Part shown: piece after piece, positions 42,640 to 52,692 of the stretch
Layout of the letters: each line of letters begins with the position of its first letter
Position numbering within the stretch: position 1 is the stretch's first letter
From: an uncultured Blautia sp.
GTDB taxonomy: Bacteria; Bacillota; Clostridia; Lachnospirales; Lachnospiraceae
Direction of reading: 5' to 3'
DNA length: 64,000 bases
Assembly: GCA_958367245.1 (NCBI GenBank)
Contig: CATXEA010000019.1
Location: 1-64,000 of the forward strand
Notes under the pieces: generated by a model
What the model was told of the DNA's origin: nothing
The model's input: only the letters and a program-made list of their open reading frames with translations
The model's database searches: none
Program-made: the position numbers and the translations under genes

Positions 42640-44130
42640 TTACAATGTTTCAATAAATCTCATAAATGCCTTTCTGCCTTCTTCTGTACATTTATACACA
42701 CCTGCATCTTCAAGTACATGTACAAAAACATTTCCAACCTCAAGTCTGAGAATATCATGAATATTTTCTTTATCAATCTTCTCATATTTCGGCAGGAATT
42801 CTGCCACCCACGCGGCATGCTTCTCAATCTTCTCGTTGGAAGCAATATCCTTACCCTCAAGAATATACTCTTCCAGAATCTCCAGCTCTTCCTTTAATCT
42901 TGCCGGAAGAACTGCCAGTCCCATAACTTCAATAAGACCTATATTCTCTTTCTTAATGTTATGATACTGCGCATGAGGATGGTAAACTCCCAAAGGATTC
43001 TCCTCTGTTGTAATATTATTTCTGAGTGTAAGGTCAAGCTCAAAAAGTTCTCCTGACTTACGTGCGATTGGTGTTATCGTGTTATGCGGCTCCCCGTCTG
43101 TCTCTGCATAAATAAATGCAGCTTCATCGGTATAGCCTCTCCAGCATTCCAGCACATGAGTTGCCAGCTCAATCAGTCTCTTTTCATCCTTATGGCGGAT
43201 TCTGAGCACAGAGAGCGGCCATTTCACAATTCCTGCTTCCACATCTTCATATCCCGGAATCGTTACGTGTTTCTCAATCTCAGCCTTTTCCATAGCGAAG
43301 GTATAATGTCCGCCCTGGAAATGGTCATGACTTAAAATAGAACCTCCTACAATCGGCAGGTCTGCATTTGAGCCAAGAAAATAGTGAGGGAAAAGCTTCA
43401 CAAAGTCGAACAGTTTCACAAACGTGTTTCTCTCAATCTTCATCGGCGTATGCTGGCTGTTAAATACAATACAGTGTTCATTATAGTACACATATGGAGA
43501 ATACTGGAATCCCCACGGGCTGTCATTGACCGTAATCGGGATGATTCTGTGATTCTCTCTTGCCGGATGATTTGCTCTTCCTGCATATCCCTCGTTCTCC
43601 GGACAGAGAAGACATTTCGGATAGCTGCTCGCCTTTGCAAGCTTCGCAGCAGCAATCGCCTTCGGGTCCTTCTCCGGCTTGGAAAGATTAATTGTAATAT
43701 CAATTTTTCCAAATTCACTGTCCACAGACCATTTCTGATCTCTGCATACGCGGTAACGGCGGATATAGTCGCTGTCCTGACTTAATTTGTAAAAATAATC
43801 GGTTGCATACTCCGGGCTCTTTTCATATCTGTCCCAGAACTCTTTCTGAACCTGCGCCGGACGCGGCATCAGACAATTCATCAGTCTCGTGTCAAACAAA
43901 TCCTTATACACAATACTGTCCTCGATAAGACCTCTTTTTACTGCCTCATCAAGAAGCTCTCCAAGGACTTCTTCAAGATTGATATTACTGTATTCTTCCT
44001 CTGGCTCCACATATTCGTCTTCCTTAAATACATCGAGAAGAAGGTTGATTGTATAATTTTTTTCACAGGCAGGTGTAAGCCCTGTCTCAATTCCATACTG
44101 TACAAGTTTCTTGATATTTTCACTTAACAT
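42640..44130 (-). CDS. galT: UDP-glucose--hexose-1-phosphate uridylyltransferase (GalT2 type)
   Basis: 496 residues, the Firmicute GalT2 family (distinct from E. coli GalT). Swaps UMP between UDP-glucose and galactose 1-phosphate in the Leloir pathway. ILSHDHFQGGHYTFA carries the catalytic HxHxQ-like triad; CLLCPENEGYAGRANHPARE is the family metal/nucleotide region. Stop-start gap to galK is 19 bases; both form the gal operon. No galE is in the window. Confidence 0.94.
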   Translation of the reverse strand: MLSENIKKLVQYGIETGLTPACEKNYTINLLLDVFKEDEYVEPEEEYSNINLEEVLGELLDEAVKRGLIEDSIVYKDLFDTRLMNCLMPRPAQVQKEFWDRYEKSPEYATDYFYKLSQDSDYIRRYRVCRDQKWSVDSEFGKIDITINLSKPEKDPKAIAAAKLAKASSYPKCLLCPENEGYAGRANHPARENHRIIPITVNDSPWGFQYSPYVYYNEHCIVFNSQHTPMKIERNTFVKLFDFVKLFPHYFLGSNADLPIVGGSILSHDHFQGGHYTFAMEKAEIEKHVTIPGYEDVEAGIVKWPLSVLRIRHKDEKRLIELATHVLECWRGYTDEAAFIYAETDGEPHNTITPIARKSGELFELDLTLRNNITTEENPLGVYHPHAQYHNIKKENIGLIEVMGLAVLPARLKEELEILEEYILEGKDIASNEKIEKHAAWVAEFLPKYEKIDKENIHDILRLEVGNVFVHVLEDAGVYKCTEEGRKAFMRFIETL

Positions 44131-44149
44131 TGCTGAATCCCCCTGTTAT

Positions 44150-45319
44150 TTATGCCAGTACATGAGCGCCGTCACCAATCTCAACTACATAGAACTCCGC
44201 TTCATGTCCAACTTTTTCTTTATATTTTTTGCCGATACTGTCAATAAAGCCGTCTACTGCATCGTTCTCCACAATGCTTACCGTACAGCCGCCGAAACCG
44301 CCGCCTGTAATACGGGAACCAATCACTCCCGGAGTCTCCCATGCCAGATCCACCAGAACATCAATCTCTTCACAGGATACCTCATAATCATCACGAAGAG
44401 ATACGTGAGATGCATTCATCAGTTTTCCGAACTCCTCAATATTATTATCTTTCAGAGCCTGAACTGCTTTTACTGCTCTCTGATTCTCATAAACTGCATG
44501 TTTCGCACGTTTACGGCATACATCACTTTTAATCACCGCTTTATTTGCTTCAAATTCCTCTTCTGTCAGATCTCCGAGAGCTTTGATGTCAAGAACAGTC
44601 TGCAGATCCTTCAGCGCTGTCTCACATTCGTTTCGTCTGTCGTTGTATGCAGAACCAACCAGACTGTGTTTTACTTTACTGTTTGTGATCACAATTTTTG
44701 CAGTCGGAAGCTTCACAGGCGCATATTCAAAATTAAGGGTACTTGTATCAAGGAAGATCGCGCAGTCCTTTTTACCCATCGCACTTGCAAACTGATCCAT
44801 GATACCGCAGTTCATTCCATTAAAATTATTTTCGGAATACTGTCCGATAATTGCAAGATCCTGCATGGTAAGCGCGTCAAATCCATATTCTTCTCTCAGC
44901 ATCAGCCCTGTAAGAACCTCCAGAGATGCAGAGGAGGAAAGACCTGATCCATTCGGAATATTTCCGTAAATAAGGAAATCTACACCGCATGGCATCTTGA
45001 ATCCTCTCTTTTCAAACGCCCACATAACCCCCTTCGGATAGTTTGTCCATCCTGCGCTGTCAGATGGAACCAGATCCTCAAGAGATGTTTCGATAACCCC
45101 AAGCTTCTCGAAATTAACAGAATAAAAACGAAGCTTATTATCCTGTCTCTTACGCGCCAGTCCGTAAGTACCAATGGACAGCGCGCACGGGAAAACATGT
45201 CCGCCGTTATAGTCGGTGTGCTCGCCGATCAGATTCACTCGTCCCGGAGCAAAATAGCTGTGAACTTCACCCTCTCCGCCAAAAATCTCATTAAACTTTT
45301 TTAATAACTTACTCTGCAT
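44150..45319 (-). CDS. galK: Galactokinase
   Basis: 389 residues from ATG 45319. Phosphorylates galactose. The signature APGRVNLIGEHTDYNGGHVF, the ATP loop PNGSGLSSSASLEVL and the final GGFGGCTVSIV are present. I chose the ATG with GGAGGA seven bases upstream rather than the TTG at 45334. First gene of the gal operon; galT follows. Confidence 0.96.
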   Translation of the reverse strand: MQSKLLKKFNEIFGGEGEVHSYFAPGRVNLIGEHTDYNGGHVFPCALSIGTYGLARKRQDNKLRFYSVNFEKLGVIETSLEDLVPSDSAGWTNYPKGVMWAFEKRGFKMPCGVDFLIYGNIPNGSGLSSSASLEVLTGLMLREEYGFDALTMQDLAIIGQYSENNFNGMNCGIMDQFASAMGKKDCAIFLDTSTLNFEYAPVKLPTAKIVITNSKVKHSLVGSAYNDRRNECETALKDLQTVLDIKALGDLTEEEFEANKAVIKSDVCRKRAKHAVYENQRAVKAVQALKDNNIEEFGKLMNASHVSLRDDYEVSCEEIDVLVDLAWETPGVIGSRITGGGFGGCTVSIVENDAVDGFIDSIGKKYKEKVGHEAEFYVVEIGDGAHVLA

Positions 45320-45469
45320 TTCTCTTCCTCCCAAAATTATATAGTAGCACGTTCCTGCTTTTTATCTCCTTCCGTATTCCGACTGAGATAGAAAACCTCC
45401 TGTTTCTTAACTTTAAACGATTATTTCTGAAATGTAAATAAGTTCCATGGAAAATTTTTCAGGAACTGA

Positions 45470-47923
45470 TTAATAGGTGATATTTTCTATATAACTTATG
45501 AAAATATTTCCTGCTTTTTCAAAAAGCGCGGTGCTGTCATTCATTCCGTATGGATAAACCTCTTTCTTCTTCGGGTCATAAAGATAAGTATTATATTCAT
45601 CGTATCCCACAATAACAACGCTTGTCTTCTTCCCTGTCTTCGCTACAACCGGCCGCTGAGCGCTTATCTCATAGAGAACACTGTCCAGAGTACAGCCGGA
45701 AAGATTGATAACTGTTCCTTTTCCTTCCAGCTCTTTCTGTATTTTCTGAGCTTTCCAGACTCCGTCTTTCATAACCTTGGGAACGTCATCAATATTAAGC
45801 TGTATCTTTGTCTTTTTATTTCCTCTCTCCCACACATACTGCTGGCTGCGGTTTAATACAACTCCCATTTTTTCATCCGCGCACTGAACTGCTTCTGCAG
45901 GATTTGTATAAATACTGTCAAGCCCTCCCTGCGCGTATACGTAATAGCTGTTCTCCTTTGGAATCTGAGTATCAAGGACAATTTCTCTCTCTTCCATGCT
46001 GCGCATTTTCGCACGGACTACAAGAGGTTCCTCTGTGTCCGGTTTCTCATCAAGAGCAAGCCGAACCACCACACCGGTTCCGGAAGCATTGACAAGTTCT
46101 ACAGACACACGATTTGACGCCGCCTTTTTGTTGTTCATAATATTATCTTTTTTCTGCGGAACATAGGTGGTATCACCTGATTTTGCAGAAAGTTCAAACT
46201 CCATAAGCGTACTTCCCACTGTAACATCTGTCACATACAATCCGTCTTTATGGTATTCCTTCTTAACAGTTCCATCAAAGCCTTCTATACGTAAAGTATG
46301 AAAGCCCTCTTTTGTATATCCGTTCTGATCGGTAAGAATATCTCCCTCATTGAGAAGTCCATAGACTATATCCTCATTCATAAACCCTACTGTCCGAAGC
46401 TGCTGCCCCTGCTGAGGAGACAGTGTTCTCGTCTGCAGCGTATCGAAATCAATCTCTTTAATCTCTCCATTGCCTTTTTCGCCAGTCAGCAGCCACGCCG
46501 CATGAGCGTTTGTTTCAGATACTATAAATGTTTCCTCATCAATTCCCTCTTCCAGAACCTGATAAGTTCTCTCATTGATATCTATCTGATAAAGTTTCTG
46601 GGCAAACAGAAGGAACAGTTTATTCTCTTTATTGACGAAAGATAAGGTTCCAAGGTCTTTTTTCAGAAACTCATACGATTCTGTTGTCGGAATAAAAACC
46701 TTCTCTTCTACCACATTCTGGTCATTGCTGTAATGGTATACGCACACACCACAGTGGCCCTCGTGGATTCCCCTGTTCATATAACCATAAAGAACAAAAT
46801 CCACATCTCCCTGCTCTCCTACACGGATAATCTTTATATCATGCTTTACTCTGGAATCTCTGAAATCTCCATTTTCCTCCTTACGGAAACTGAAAATCCT
46901 GGAAATTTTGCCATTAACAGGAGAATAAGACCACAAATCTCCCTGCTGCACAAAGACAATCAGCGTTCCTTCTTCATTCATCATATAGTTTACTGCCTTG
47001 TCTCTGATTCCCAGAAGCAGTCCCTCGTCAGATACCACAGACGCCTCAGGATTAAACACACGATTCGCTGAACGCTTAAAATCCAGAAGACGGATTCTTG
47101 CCTCCGTATATCGCATTCTGTAAAATTCTGTAACGTCATAAATTCCTGTATCTCCACTGCTGTCCTTCGCGGAAATCTGATACTCCATAGCGATACTTGC
47201 CGTTGTTTCGTTGATATCTTTAATTACAGGGATTCCTTTTCTGTAAATCTTCGGACTTAATTCTCCCCAGCTCACCTCCGACAAGGAAGAATGAATCGTT
47301 ATATTTGAGAAATTTGTCGGATTTCCGCTGCTGTCCGGCTCCAGATAACCTGCCAGATCATCCGCAGTAGCTTTATCCATGCATTTTTCGTAGAAGCCTT
47401 TTACAAATGTAAGATAATGCTCTGTATTAAGCTGCGCTCTGGAAATCACTCTTGTATAATAGTAAACCGTTCCCTTATCCGTATCCAGGGAAATCTGCAT
47501 GGAATACTCCTGATTCATTCTGAGGTCATTGCCAATAGCCACAGATGCCCGCAGATAGCTGTCATCTTTTCTCAGCTTCTTTATCTTTTTATTTTCAATA
47601 ACCTTATTTCCATCCGAAGTGCGGATTTCATAAGAAAGGCTCTTCACCTTTGTATCATATGGACGAATCACAAAGGTAAGCTTCTTCGAAGTATCCAGAG
47701 GGGTGATGCTGTCCCTGGTAAAATCAGCCTGCATAGGCTGCGCATATCCATACATCCGGTTGGCATAATTTCCGCCTATATCCACCATCAGTTCCGGAAA
47801 CGTCGAATCATTCATGTCTGAACGGTCATCTGTCGTCTCACTGTTCAGCAATAGCGCGGTTCCTGCCACGCCCAGCACAAACACCAACAGAAGAACCACG
47901 ATTCTCCCCAGGATTCTCTTCAT
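45470..47923 (-). CDS. Large membrane-anchored extracellular protein with degenerate C39-like C-terminus
   Basis: 817 residues from ATG 47923 (AAGGGG upstream, one base after the upstream stop). N-terminal anchor helix (RILGRIVVLLLVFVLGVAGT), then long extracellular beta-rich blocks (about 60-640) and a C-terminal part (about 700-817) that looks like a papain-like C39 domain: AVQCADEKMGVVLNRSQQYV, LDSVLYEISAQRPVVA, VVIVGYDEYNTYLYDP. The usual His before VVIVGYD is Ser/Thr here and no active-site Cys is obvious, so it may be inactive. The family is a Lachnospiraceae-specific one I cannot name. Coupled to the methyltransferase. Confidence 0.75.
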   Translation of the reverse strand: MKRILGRIVVLLLVFVLGVAGTALLLNSETTDDRSDMNDSTFPELMVDIGGNYANRMYGYAQPMQADFTRDSITPLDTSKKLTFVIRPYDTKVKSLSYEIRTSDGNKVIENKKIKKLRKDDSYLRASVAIGNDLRMNQEYSMQISLDTDKGTVYYYTRVISRAQLNTEHYLTFVKGFYEKCMDKATADDLAGYLEPDSSGNPTNFSNITIHSSLSEVSWGELSPKIYRKGIPVIKDINETTASIAMEYQISAKDSSGDTGIYDVTEFYRMRYTEARIRLLDFKRSANRVFNPEASVVSDEGLLLGIRDKAVNYMMNEEGTLIVFVQQGDLWSYSPVNGKISRIFSFRKEENGDFRDSRVKHDIKIIRVGEQGDVDFVLYGYMNRGIHEGHCGVCVYHYSNDQNVVEEKVFIPTTESYEFLKKDLGTLSFVNKENKLFLLFAQKLYQIDINERTYQVLEEGIDEETFIVSETNAHAAWLLTGEKGNGEIKEIDFDTLQTRTLSPQQGQQLRTVGFMNEDIVYGLLNEGDILTDQNGYTKEGFHTLRIEGFDGTVKKEYHKDGLYVTDVTVGSTLMEFELSAKSGDTTYVPQKKDNIMNNKKAASNRVSVELVNASGTGVVVRLALDEKPDTEEPLVVRAKMRSMEEREIVLDTQIPKENSYYVYAQGGLDSIYTNPAEAVQCADEKMGVVLNRSQQYVWERGNKKTKIQLNIDDVPKVMKDGVWKAQKIQKELEGKGTVINLSGCTLDSVLYEISAQRPVVAKTGKKTSVVIVGYDEYNTYLYDPKKKEVYPYGMNDSTALFEKAGNIFISYIENITY

Positions 47924-47924
47924 C

Positions 47925-49088
47925 TTATTCCCCTTTCTCAAGTACGTGCTCTTCCGGATATAACAGTCTTTCCAGAGTCGGTCTGATCTGCAGGGCATTC
48001 ATCATTTCCACAACTTTTTCAGCGCTCCGGGCTTTTCCCGTTTTTACTGCACGAATCAGGATATTTTTAGGCGTATGCTCCATATCAATAAATTCCAGAA
48101 GCTGAGTATCATACCCTTTGCTCTCCAGCAGATTCGCACGTACGCCATCTGTAATCAGCGCAGACATTCTTTCTTTAATAATACCATATTTAAGCAGAGG
48201 TTCCAGTAATTCGCTCTTTACCTGCCGGTTTACCTCATGCTGGCAGCATGGTACAGACAAAATCACCTGCGCTCCCCATTCAACAGCCTTAGCCAGCGCA
48301 AAATCTGTTGCCGTATCGCAGGCATGGAGCGTTACTACCATATCCACAGAAGAAACACCTTCATACTCCGCAATATCCCCCTGATAAAAATGAAGCTTCT
48401 CATATCCGTATTTTACAGCCAGTTTACTGCACTTCTCAATGACATCTGTTTTCAGGTCAAGCCCTATAATATTGACGTCATATCCCCTCAGTTCTCTAAG
48501 ATAATAGTACATGGCAAAGGTCAGATAAGATTTCCCGCATCCGAAATCAAGGATTGTAACCTCCCTGTCTTTCGCCAGTTTAGGCAGAATATCCTCGATA
48601 AATTCCAAAAATCGGTTAATCTGTCTGAATTTATCATATCTGGAAGTAATGACTTTCCCTTTATCATTCATAACCCCCAAATCAATAAGAAACGGAACAG
48701 GAATCCCTTCCTTCAGGATATACTGCTTCACCCGGTTATGAGCCATAATCTGGACGGGAGCCTTTACAGGATGACGTTTCGTCTTAATCGTCACTTTGCC
48801 TTTTTTGCTTACAAGTACAGTGCCGTCCATCGCTGCCCCGACTGCCTGCATCTGCCCGAAATCTTCTCTCAGGGCTGTCTTGAGATACTCAATCAATTCT
48901 GTTCTCGTATAATTTTTATGAAAAACCTTTGTCCCCTCTGTGGCAGAGGTCTGGTAAACAATTTCATTTTTCAGCTTCACAGGGCGGATTTTAACCTTCG
49001 AAGGTCCATTCCCTCTCGAAGCGCTCAGCACTGCCTGCTGCAGTTGCTCGTTAATCTGTTCTTCTAAATATTCTTTTAATTTTTCCAT
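47925..49088 (-). CDS. Class I SAM methyltransferase (METTL25/RRNAD1-like)
   Basis: 387 residues. The N-terminal part (about 1-165) resembles the domain in front of Methyltransf_32. The catalytic core has motif I ILDFGCGKSYLTFAMYYYL and LGLDLKTDVIEKCS, then LHACDTATDFALAKAV and VPCCQHEVNRQ, the block typical of METTL25-type enzymes. It probably methylates an RNA or amino group; the substrate is unknown. Only one base separates its stop codon from the next ATG. Confidence 0.85.
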   Translation of the reverse strand: MEKLKEYLEEQINEQLQQAVLSASRGNGPSKVKIRPVKLKNEIVYQTSATEGTKVFHKNYTRTELIEYLKTALREDFGQMQAVGAAMDGTVLVSKKGKVTIKTKRHPVKAPVQIMAHNRVKQYILKEGIPVPFLIDLGVMNDKGKVITSRYDKFRQINRFLEFIEDILPKLAKDREVTILDFGCGKSYLTFAMYYYLRELRGYDVNIIGLDLKTDVIEKCSKLAVKYGYEKLHFYQGDIAEYEGVSSVDMVVTLHACDTATDFALAKAVEWGAQVILSVPCCQHEVNRQVKSELLEPLLKYGIIKERMSALITDGVRANLLESKGYDTQLLEFIDMEHTPKNILIRAVKTGKARSAEKVVEMMNALQIRPTLERLLYPEEHVLEKGE

Positions 49089-49143
49089 CTGTTTTCTCTA
49101 TATTCAATCGCTGTGAATCTCTCTTTTAATCTTCTCCTGCCTG

Positions 49144-49515
49144 TCAGAAAAATCTTCTGCAGCGCTGTCTTCTGCACCTTCTTCTGGAAATTTCCTGATA
49201 TAAAAGCACCTGAACCAGTTCATCCAGCCATCCGCTTTTCATAACTTCCTGTATTTCCGTTTCCGGTTCTGCCTCTTCTCTTATTTTCCGGCACAGGTGA
49301 TACAGCATATACTTATCCGGATACTCATCGTACAATCTGCTTCCCTCATAGTCCAGGCGGCAGCATTCTTCCTCCACCCGTTCCTGAATTCTTCTTACCG
49401 TATCCGGATAATAGGATTTCATCAGTTCAAATTCCTCATCCTGTATTCTTTCCCCATCGTATAACATGGGATTTGCATATGCTGCATGAAATGGGAAGTA
49501 TTCATCATAATACAT
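49144..49515 (-). CDS. Small Tyr/Glu-rich protein with basic cysteine-rich tail
   Basis: 123 residues. Starts MYYDEYFPFHAAYANPMLY and ends in a strongly basic Arg/Cys run (ISRRRCRRQRCRRFF). I know similar short proteins in Lachnospiraceae but not their function; a spore or envelope role is possible, not shown. It stands 55 bases downstream of mtnN's end and upstream of the methyltransferase gene, possibly in one transcription unit. Confidence 0.6.
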   Translation of the reverse strand: MYYDEYFPFHAAYANPMLYDGERIQDEEFELMKSYYPDTVRRIQERVEEECCRLDYEGSRLYDEYPDKYMLYHLCRKIREEAEPETEIQEVMKSGWLDELVQVLLYQEISRRRCRRQRCRRFF

Positions 49516-49635
49516 AAAAAATCCTGCATTTCTTTTATCATCTATTTCAGTATATGCATAGCTGTATATTTTGTCTCTATGCCAGACATTTCTTCTGAAC
49601 TTTACAGAAACCTGCTTAAATCAGGACATGCAGAT

Positions 49636-50334
49636 TTATAATTCCTTAACCATTCCCAGAGTCAGATTCACGCTGTGCTCAATCGCTGCTTTCTCAAAAG
49701 TCGGGTAATCCACCGTTGCGCTTCCATCTGCTTTATCAGAAATCGCGCGGATAATCAGAAACGGAATCTCATTAAGATAAGCTGCCTGTCCAATAGCTGC
49801 TCCCTCCATTTCTACTGCAAATCCACCAAATTCAGAGATAATCGTATCTTTCACTGTATTATCTGAGACGAACTGGTCTCCGGATGCGATTCTTCCCTCA
49901 TGTACGCCAATCTCCGGATTCACTTCTTTGCATACTTTCCATGCAAGCTTCCGAAGCTTCTCATCCGCTGCAAAAGAAAACGCGTCCATACGCGGAATCT
50001 GACCCTTTCTGTATCCAAAACCGGTCGCATCCATATCATGATGGAGTACATCTGTAGAAAGTACGATATCTCCAATGTTTACCTCATTGTTCAGACTTCC
50101 TGCGATTCCTGTATTGATTACTGCATCCACATGAAAAATATCTGCAAGGATCTGTGTACACATACCTGCATTTACCTTTCCAATTCCTGAACGCACAACC
50201 ACTGCCCTTTTTCCCTCCAGTGTTCCTTCATAAAAATCCATGGAGGCTTTCGTCGTTATAGTCACATCTTTCATCTTTTCTTTTAATCTGGAAACTTCTT
50301 CTTCCATAGCTCCAATAATTCCGATACAATTCAT
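49636..50334 (-). CDS. mtnN: 5'-methylthioadenosine/S-adenosylhomocysteine nucleosidase
   Basis: 232 residues from ATG 50334 (GAGGTG upstream); the 21 upstream codons are not conserved. Cleaves adenine from MTA and SAH, recycling the products of SAM-dependent reactions. NIGIAGSLNNEVNIGDIVLS and EMEGAAIGQAAYLN with the catalytic Asp in IRAISDKAD are all present. Fits the methyltransferase nearby. Confidence 0.95.
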   Translation of the reverse strand: MNCIGIIGAMEEEVSRLKEKMKDVTITTKASMDFYEGTLEGKRAVVVRSGIGKVNAGMCTQILADIFHVDAVINTGIAGSLNNEVNIGDIVLSTDVLHHDMDATGFGYRKGQIPRMDAFSFAADEKLRKLAWKVCKEVNPEIGVHEGRIASGDQFVSDNTVKDTIISEFGGFAVEMEGAAIGQAAYLNEIPFLIIRAISDKADGSATVDYPTFEKAAIEHSVNLTLGMVKEL

Positions 50335-50549
50335 TTCCGGCACCTCTTTCTTTTGAATCATTCTGTTACTGTTCACTCCGTTTTCAGTAACAGTCAATTT
50401 CTATAAATTAATACACAAACCTCATTCAGGTCGTGCTTTTTGCTATTATAACATAGATATGGCAGATATGCTGTGTTTTTTTACTCTGGAAAAATTTTTT
50501 CGTTTCTGGTATAATCAGTTTTATTGAAAAATCAATTGGAGGAATCATA

Positions 50550-50795
50550 ATGATATACAAGACAAGAGGAACCTGTTCTCAGGCTATCGAATTTGAAATT
50601 GACGAAAATAAGGTGCTTCACAATGTGAAATTTATAGGCGGATGTTCAGGAAATACACAGGGTATCGCGAAACTGGTAGAAGGCATGGACACTGCTGAAG
50701 TAATCAAACGTCTGGAAGGCATCAACTGCGGCGGAAGAGGAACTTCCTGTCCGGATCAGTTAAGCCTTGCTCTGAAAGCTGCTTTAGCTGAATAA
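50550..50795 (+). CDS. TSCPD domain protein (TIGR03905 type)
   Basis: 81 residues. The signature GRGTSCPDQLSLAL near the C-terminus and GGCSGNTQG are typical of the TSCPD family, whose domain also forms the end of class II ribonucleotide reductases. A metal or redox role of Cys residues is likely; function unknown. An extended -10 (TGG-TATAAT, 50507-50515) and GGAGGA lead in, and a hairpin follows. Isolated on the plus strand. Confidence 0.85.
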   Translation: MIYKTRGTCSQAIEFEIDENKVLHNVKFIGGCSGNTQGIAKLVEGMDTAEVIKRLEGINCGGRGTSCPDQLSLALKAALAE

Positions 50796-50806
50796 GATTT
50801 TTATAA

Positions 50807-50841
50807 AACTTCCGAGAACAATGTTCCCGGAAGTTTTTTAT
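50807..50841 (+). terminator. Terminator of the TSCPD gene
   Basis: AAACTTCCGAGAACA (50806-50820) and TGTTCCCGGAAGTTT (50822-50836) pair over 14 bases, followed by T-rich sequence; the converging MBL gene ends 22 bases later. Confidence 0.85.
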
Positions 50842-50862
50842 ATCAGATATTTCTAAAATCTG

Positions 50863-52482
50863 TTACGGCATATCTGTACGGTCCCATTTATCACAGAGCG
50901 CCTGCACTTCTCTTGAAAACCTCTCCAGATCTTTGTTAGGTGTTCCTTCATTCTTCCTGATAACAGTAAGAAGACGATGACCAAGGCCAAGAAGCTTCTC
51001 GAATGCCCGCCGTGCTTTCGCAGTCTTAGGCGAAACAGAAGCTTTCACAATTTTAATTCCTTTTGCTTCATATTCACATACATCTGCAGTAAGGTCATAA
51101 ACCGTTCCGCTGAACGGAGCCATTGTGTCCAGCCCCAGTTCCTCTTTAAGACGTCTGGCAAAAATTTCTGTCACTGTATCTTCACCATGTGTAACAAAAA
51201 CCTTCTGAGGCTTCTCCCTGAAAGCTTTCACCCAGTCAATGAGCCCATTGACATCAGCATGTCCGCTGATTCCCGGCATCTGGCAGATATGGGCAGCTAC
51301 ATATACCGGCTCTCCAAAAAGTTTTACTTCTTTCGCTCCTTCCAGAAGGGTTCTGCCAAGTGTTCCGACTGCCTGATATCCAACAAAAAGAATTGTATTA
51401 TTTTCTCCCCACAGATTATGTTTCAGATGATGTTTAATTCGTCCGGCGTCGCACATACCGCTGGCAGAGATAATAACCTTACATTCTTCATCAAAGTTAA
51501 TGGCTCTGGAATCATCGCTCGTAACAGAAACGCGAAGTCCCGGAAAGCTCAACGGGTTAATCCCCTTTTGTGTCAGCGCAATCGCTTCTTCATCGTAACA
51601 GTCATAATTGTGCTCCGCAAAAATAGTTGTCGCTTCATTGGCAAGCGGACTGTCCACATAAACCTTAAATCCATCGTGACCATGTACCAGTCCGTCCGCC
51701 TTAATCTGGCGAATGAAATAGAGCATTTCCTGAGTTCTTCCTACTGCAAAAGAAGGAATTACCAGATTTCCGCCTCTGTCAAAGGTTTCCTGAATAATCT
51801 GTGCCAGACACTGTACATAATCCGGACGTTCTCCGTGGCTTCTGTCACCATAAGTAGATTCCATGATTACATAATCTGCCTCATGGAGATATGTCGGGTC
51901 TTTGATAAGAGGCTGATCCAGATTTCCGATATCTCCGGAAAATACAAGTTTTTTGGATATATCTCCTTCTGTAATCGTCACTTCTATACTGGCAGAACCA
52001 AGAAGATGACCCGCATCAATAAAGCGCACCTCTATCCCCGGCGCAGGCGTGATTTTTTTCTCATATGGACAGTTTACAAAGTTCTGCAGCACCCCCATTG
52101 CATCCTGCATGGTATAAGCGGGTACATAATCCGGTTTTCCCTGACGTCTGGCTTTACGTGTCCGCCATTCCGCCTCAAACATCTGAATATGCGCACTGTC
52201 ACGGAGCATAATGTCACACAGATGGCAGGTTGCATCCGTCGCATAAATCGGTCCCTGAAATCCTTTGGCATAAATCGCAGGAAGATTTCCGGAATGATCC
52301 ATATGAGCATGTGTCAGAAGTACGAAATCCAAATCTTTGCAGGGAACCGGAATTTCCATATTTTCATAATAATTAGGCCCCTGTTCCATACCGCAGTCTA
52401 CAAGGAATTTCTTTCCGGCAGCTTCCAGATAATAACAGCTTCCGGTTACCTCATGGGTTGCCCCGATAAACGTGATTTTCAT
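50863..52482 (-). CDS. Beta-CASP metallo-beta-lactamase RNA-processing nuclease
   Basis: 539 residues. Metallo-beta-lactamase fold with HAHMDHSG, GDIGNLD and GHADVNGLID, plus the beta-CASP insert with IISASGMCDAGRIKHHL, the family of RNA/DNA 5' end processing enzymes (the CPSF73-like type). It is not RNase J, given the different N-terminal block. Likely targets are RNA ends, but the substrate is unknown. Single gene with no close partner; start has a good ribosome site. Confidence 0.88.
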   Translation of the reverse strand: MKITFIGATHEVTGSCYYLEAAGKKFLVDCGMEQGPNYYENMEIPVPCKDLDFVLLTHAHMDHSGNLPAIYAKGFQGPIYATDATCHLCDIMLRDSAHIQMFEAEWRTRKARRQGKPDYVPAYTMQDAMGVLQNFVNCPYEKKITPAPGIEVRFIDAGHLLGSASIEVTITEGDISKKLVFSGDIGNLDQPLIKDPTYLHEADYVIMESTYGDRSHGERPDYVQCLAQIIQETFDRGGNLVIPSFAVGRTQEMLYFIRQIKADGLVHGHDGFKVYVDSPLANEATTIFAEHNYDCYDEEAIALTQKGINPLSFPGLRVSVTSDDSRAINFDEECKVIISASGMCDAGRIKHHLKHNLWGENNTILFVGYQAVGTLGRTLLEGAKEVKLFGEPVYVAAHICQMPGISGHADVNGLIDWVKAFREKPQKVFVTHGEDTVTEIFARRLKEELGLDTMAPFSGTVYDLTADVCEYEAKGIKIVKASVSPKTAKARRAFEKLLGLGHRLLTVIRKNEGTPNKDLERFSREVQALCDKWDRTDMP

Positions 52483-52692
52483 ATGCTGACCCCCTTTGTC
52501 AAGCGGACCTTCTCATCCGCTGCATTCAAATTAACCAGACAACCATATTTCTGTGTCCTGAATCCCCCCGTAGTTTCTTCTCTTTATTATACACTACAAT
52601 AAGCGTATTTAACAGCATTTTTCTGACAAATTACACGATTATTTTTTTGATACAGGAATCCTGCTTTTCTGTCATATTTTCTTCACTGACCA

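Noticed and set aside
50977..52602. 541-codon plus-strand open frame over the beta-CASP nuclease
   Set aside because: Antisense shadow without start signals or recognisable domains; the minus-strand frame has the full metal-binding set.
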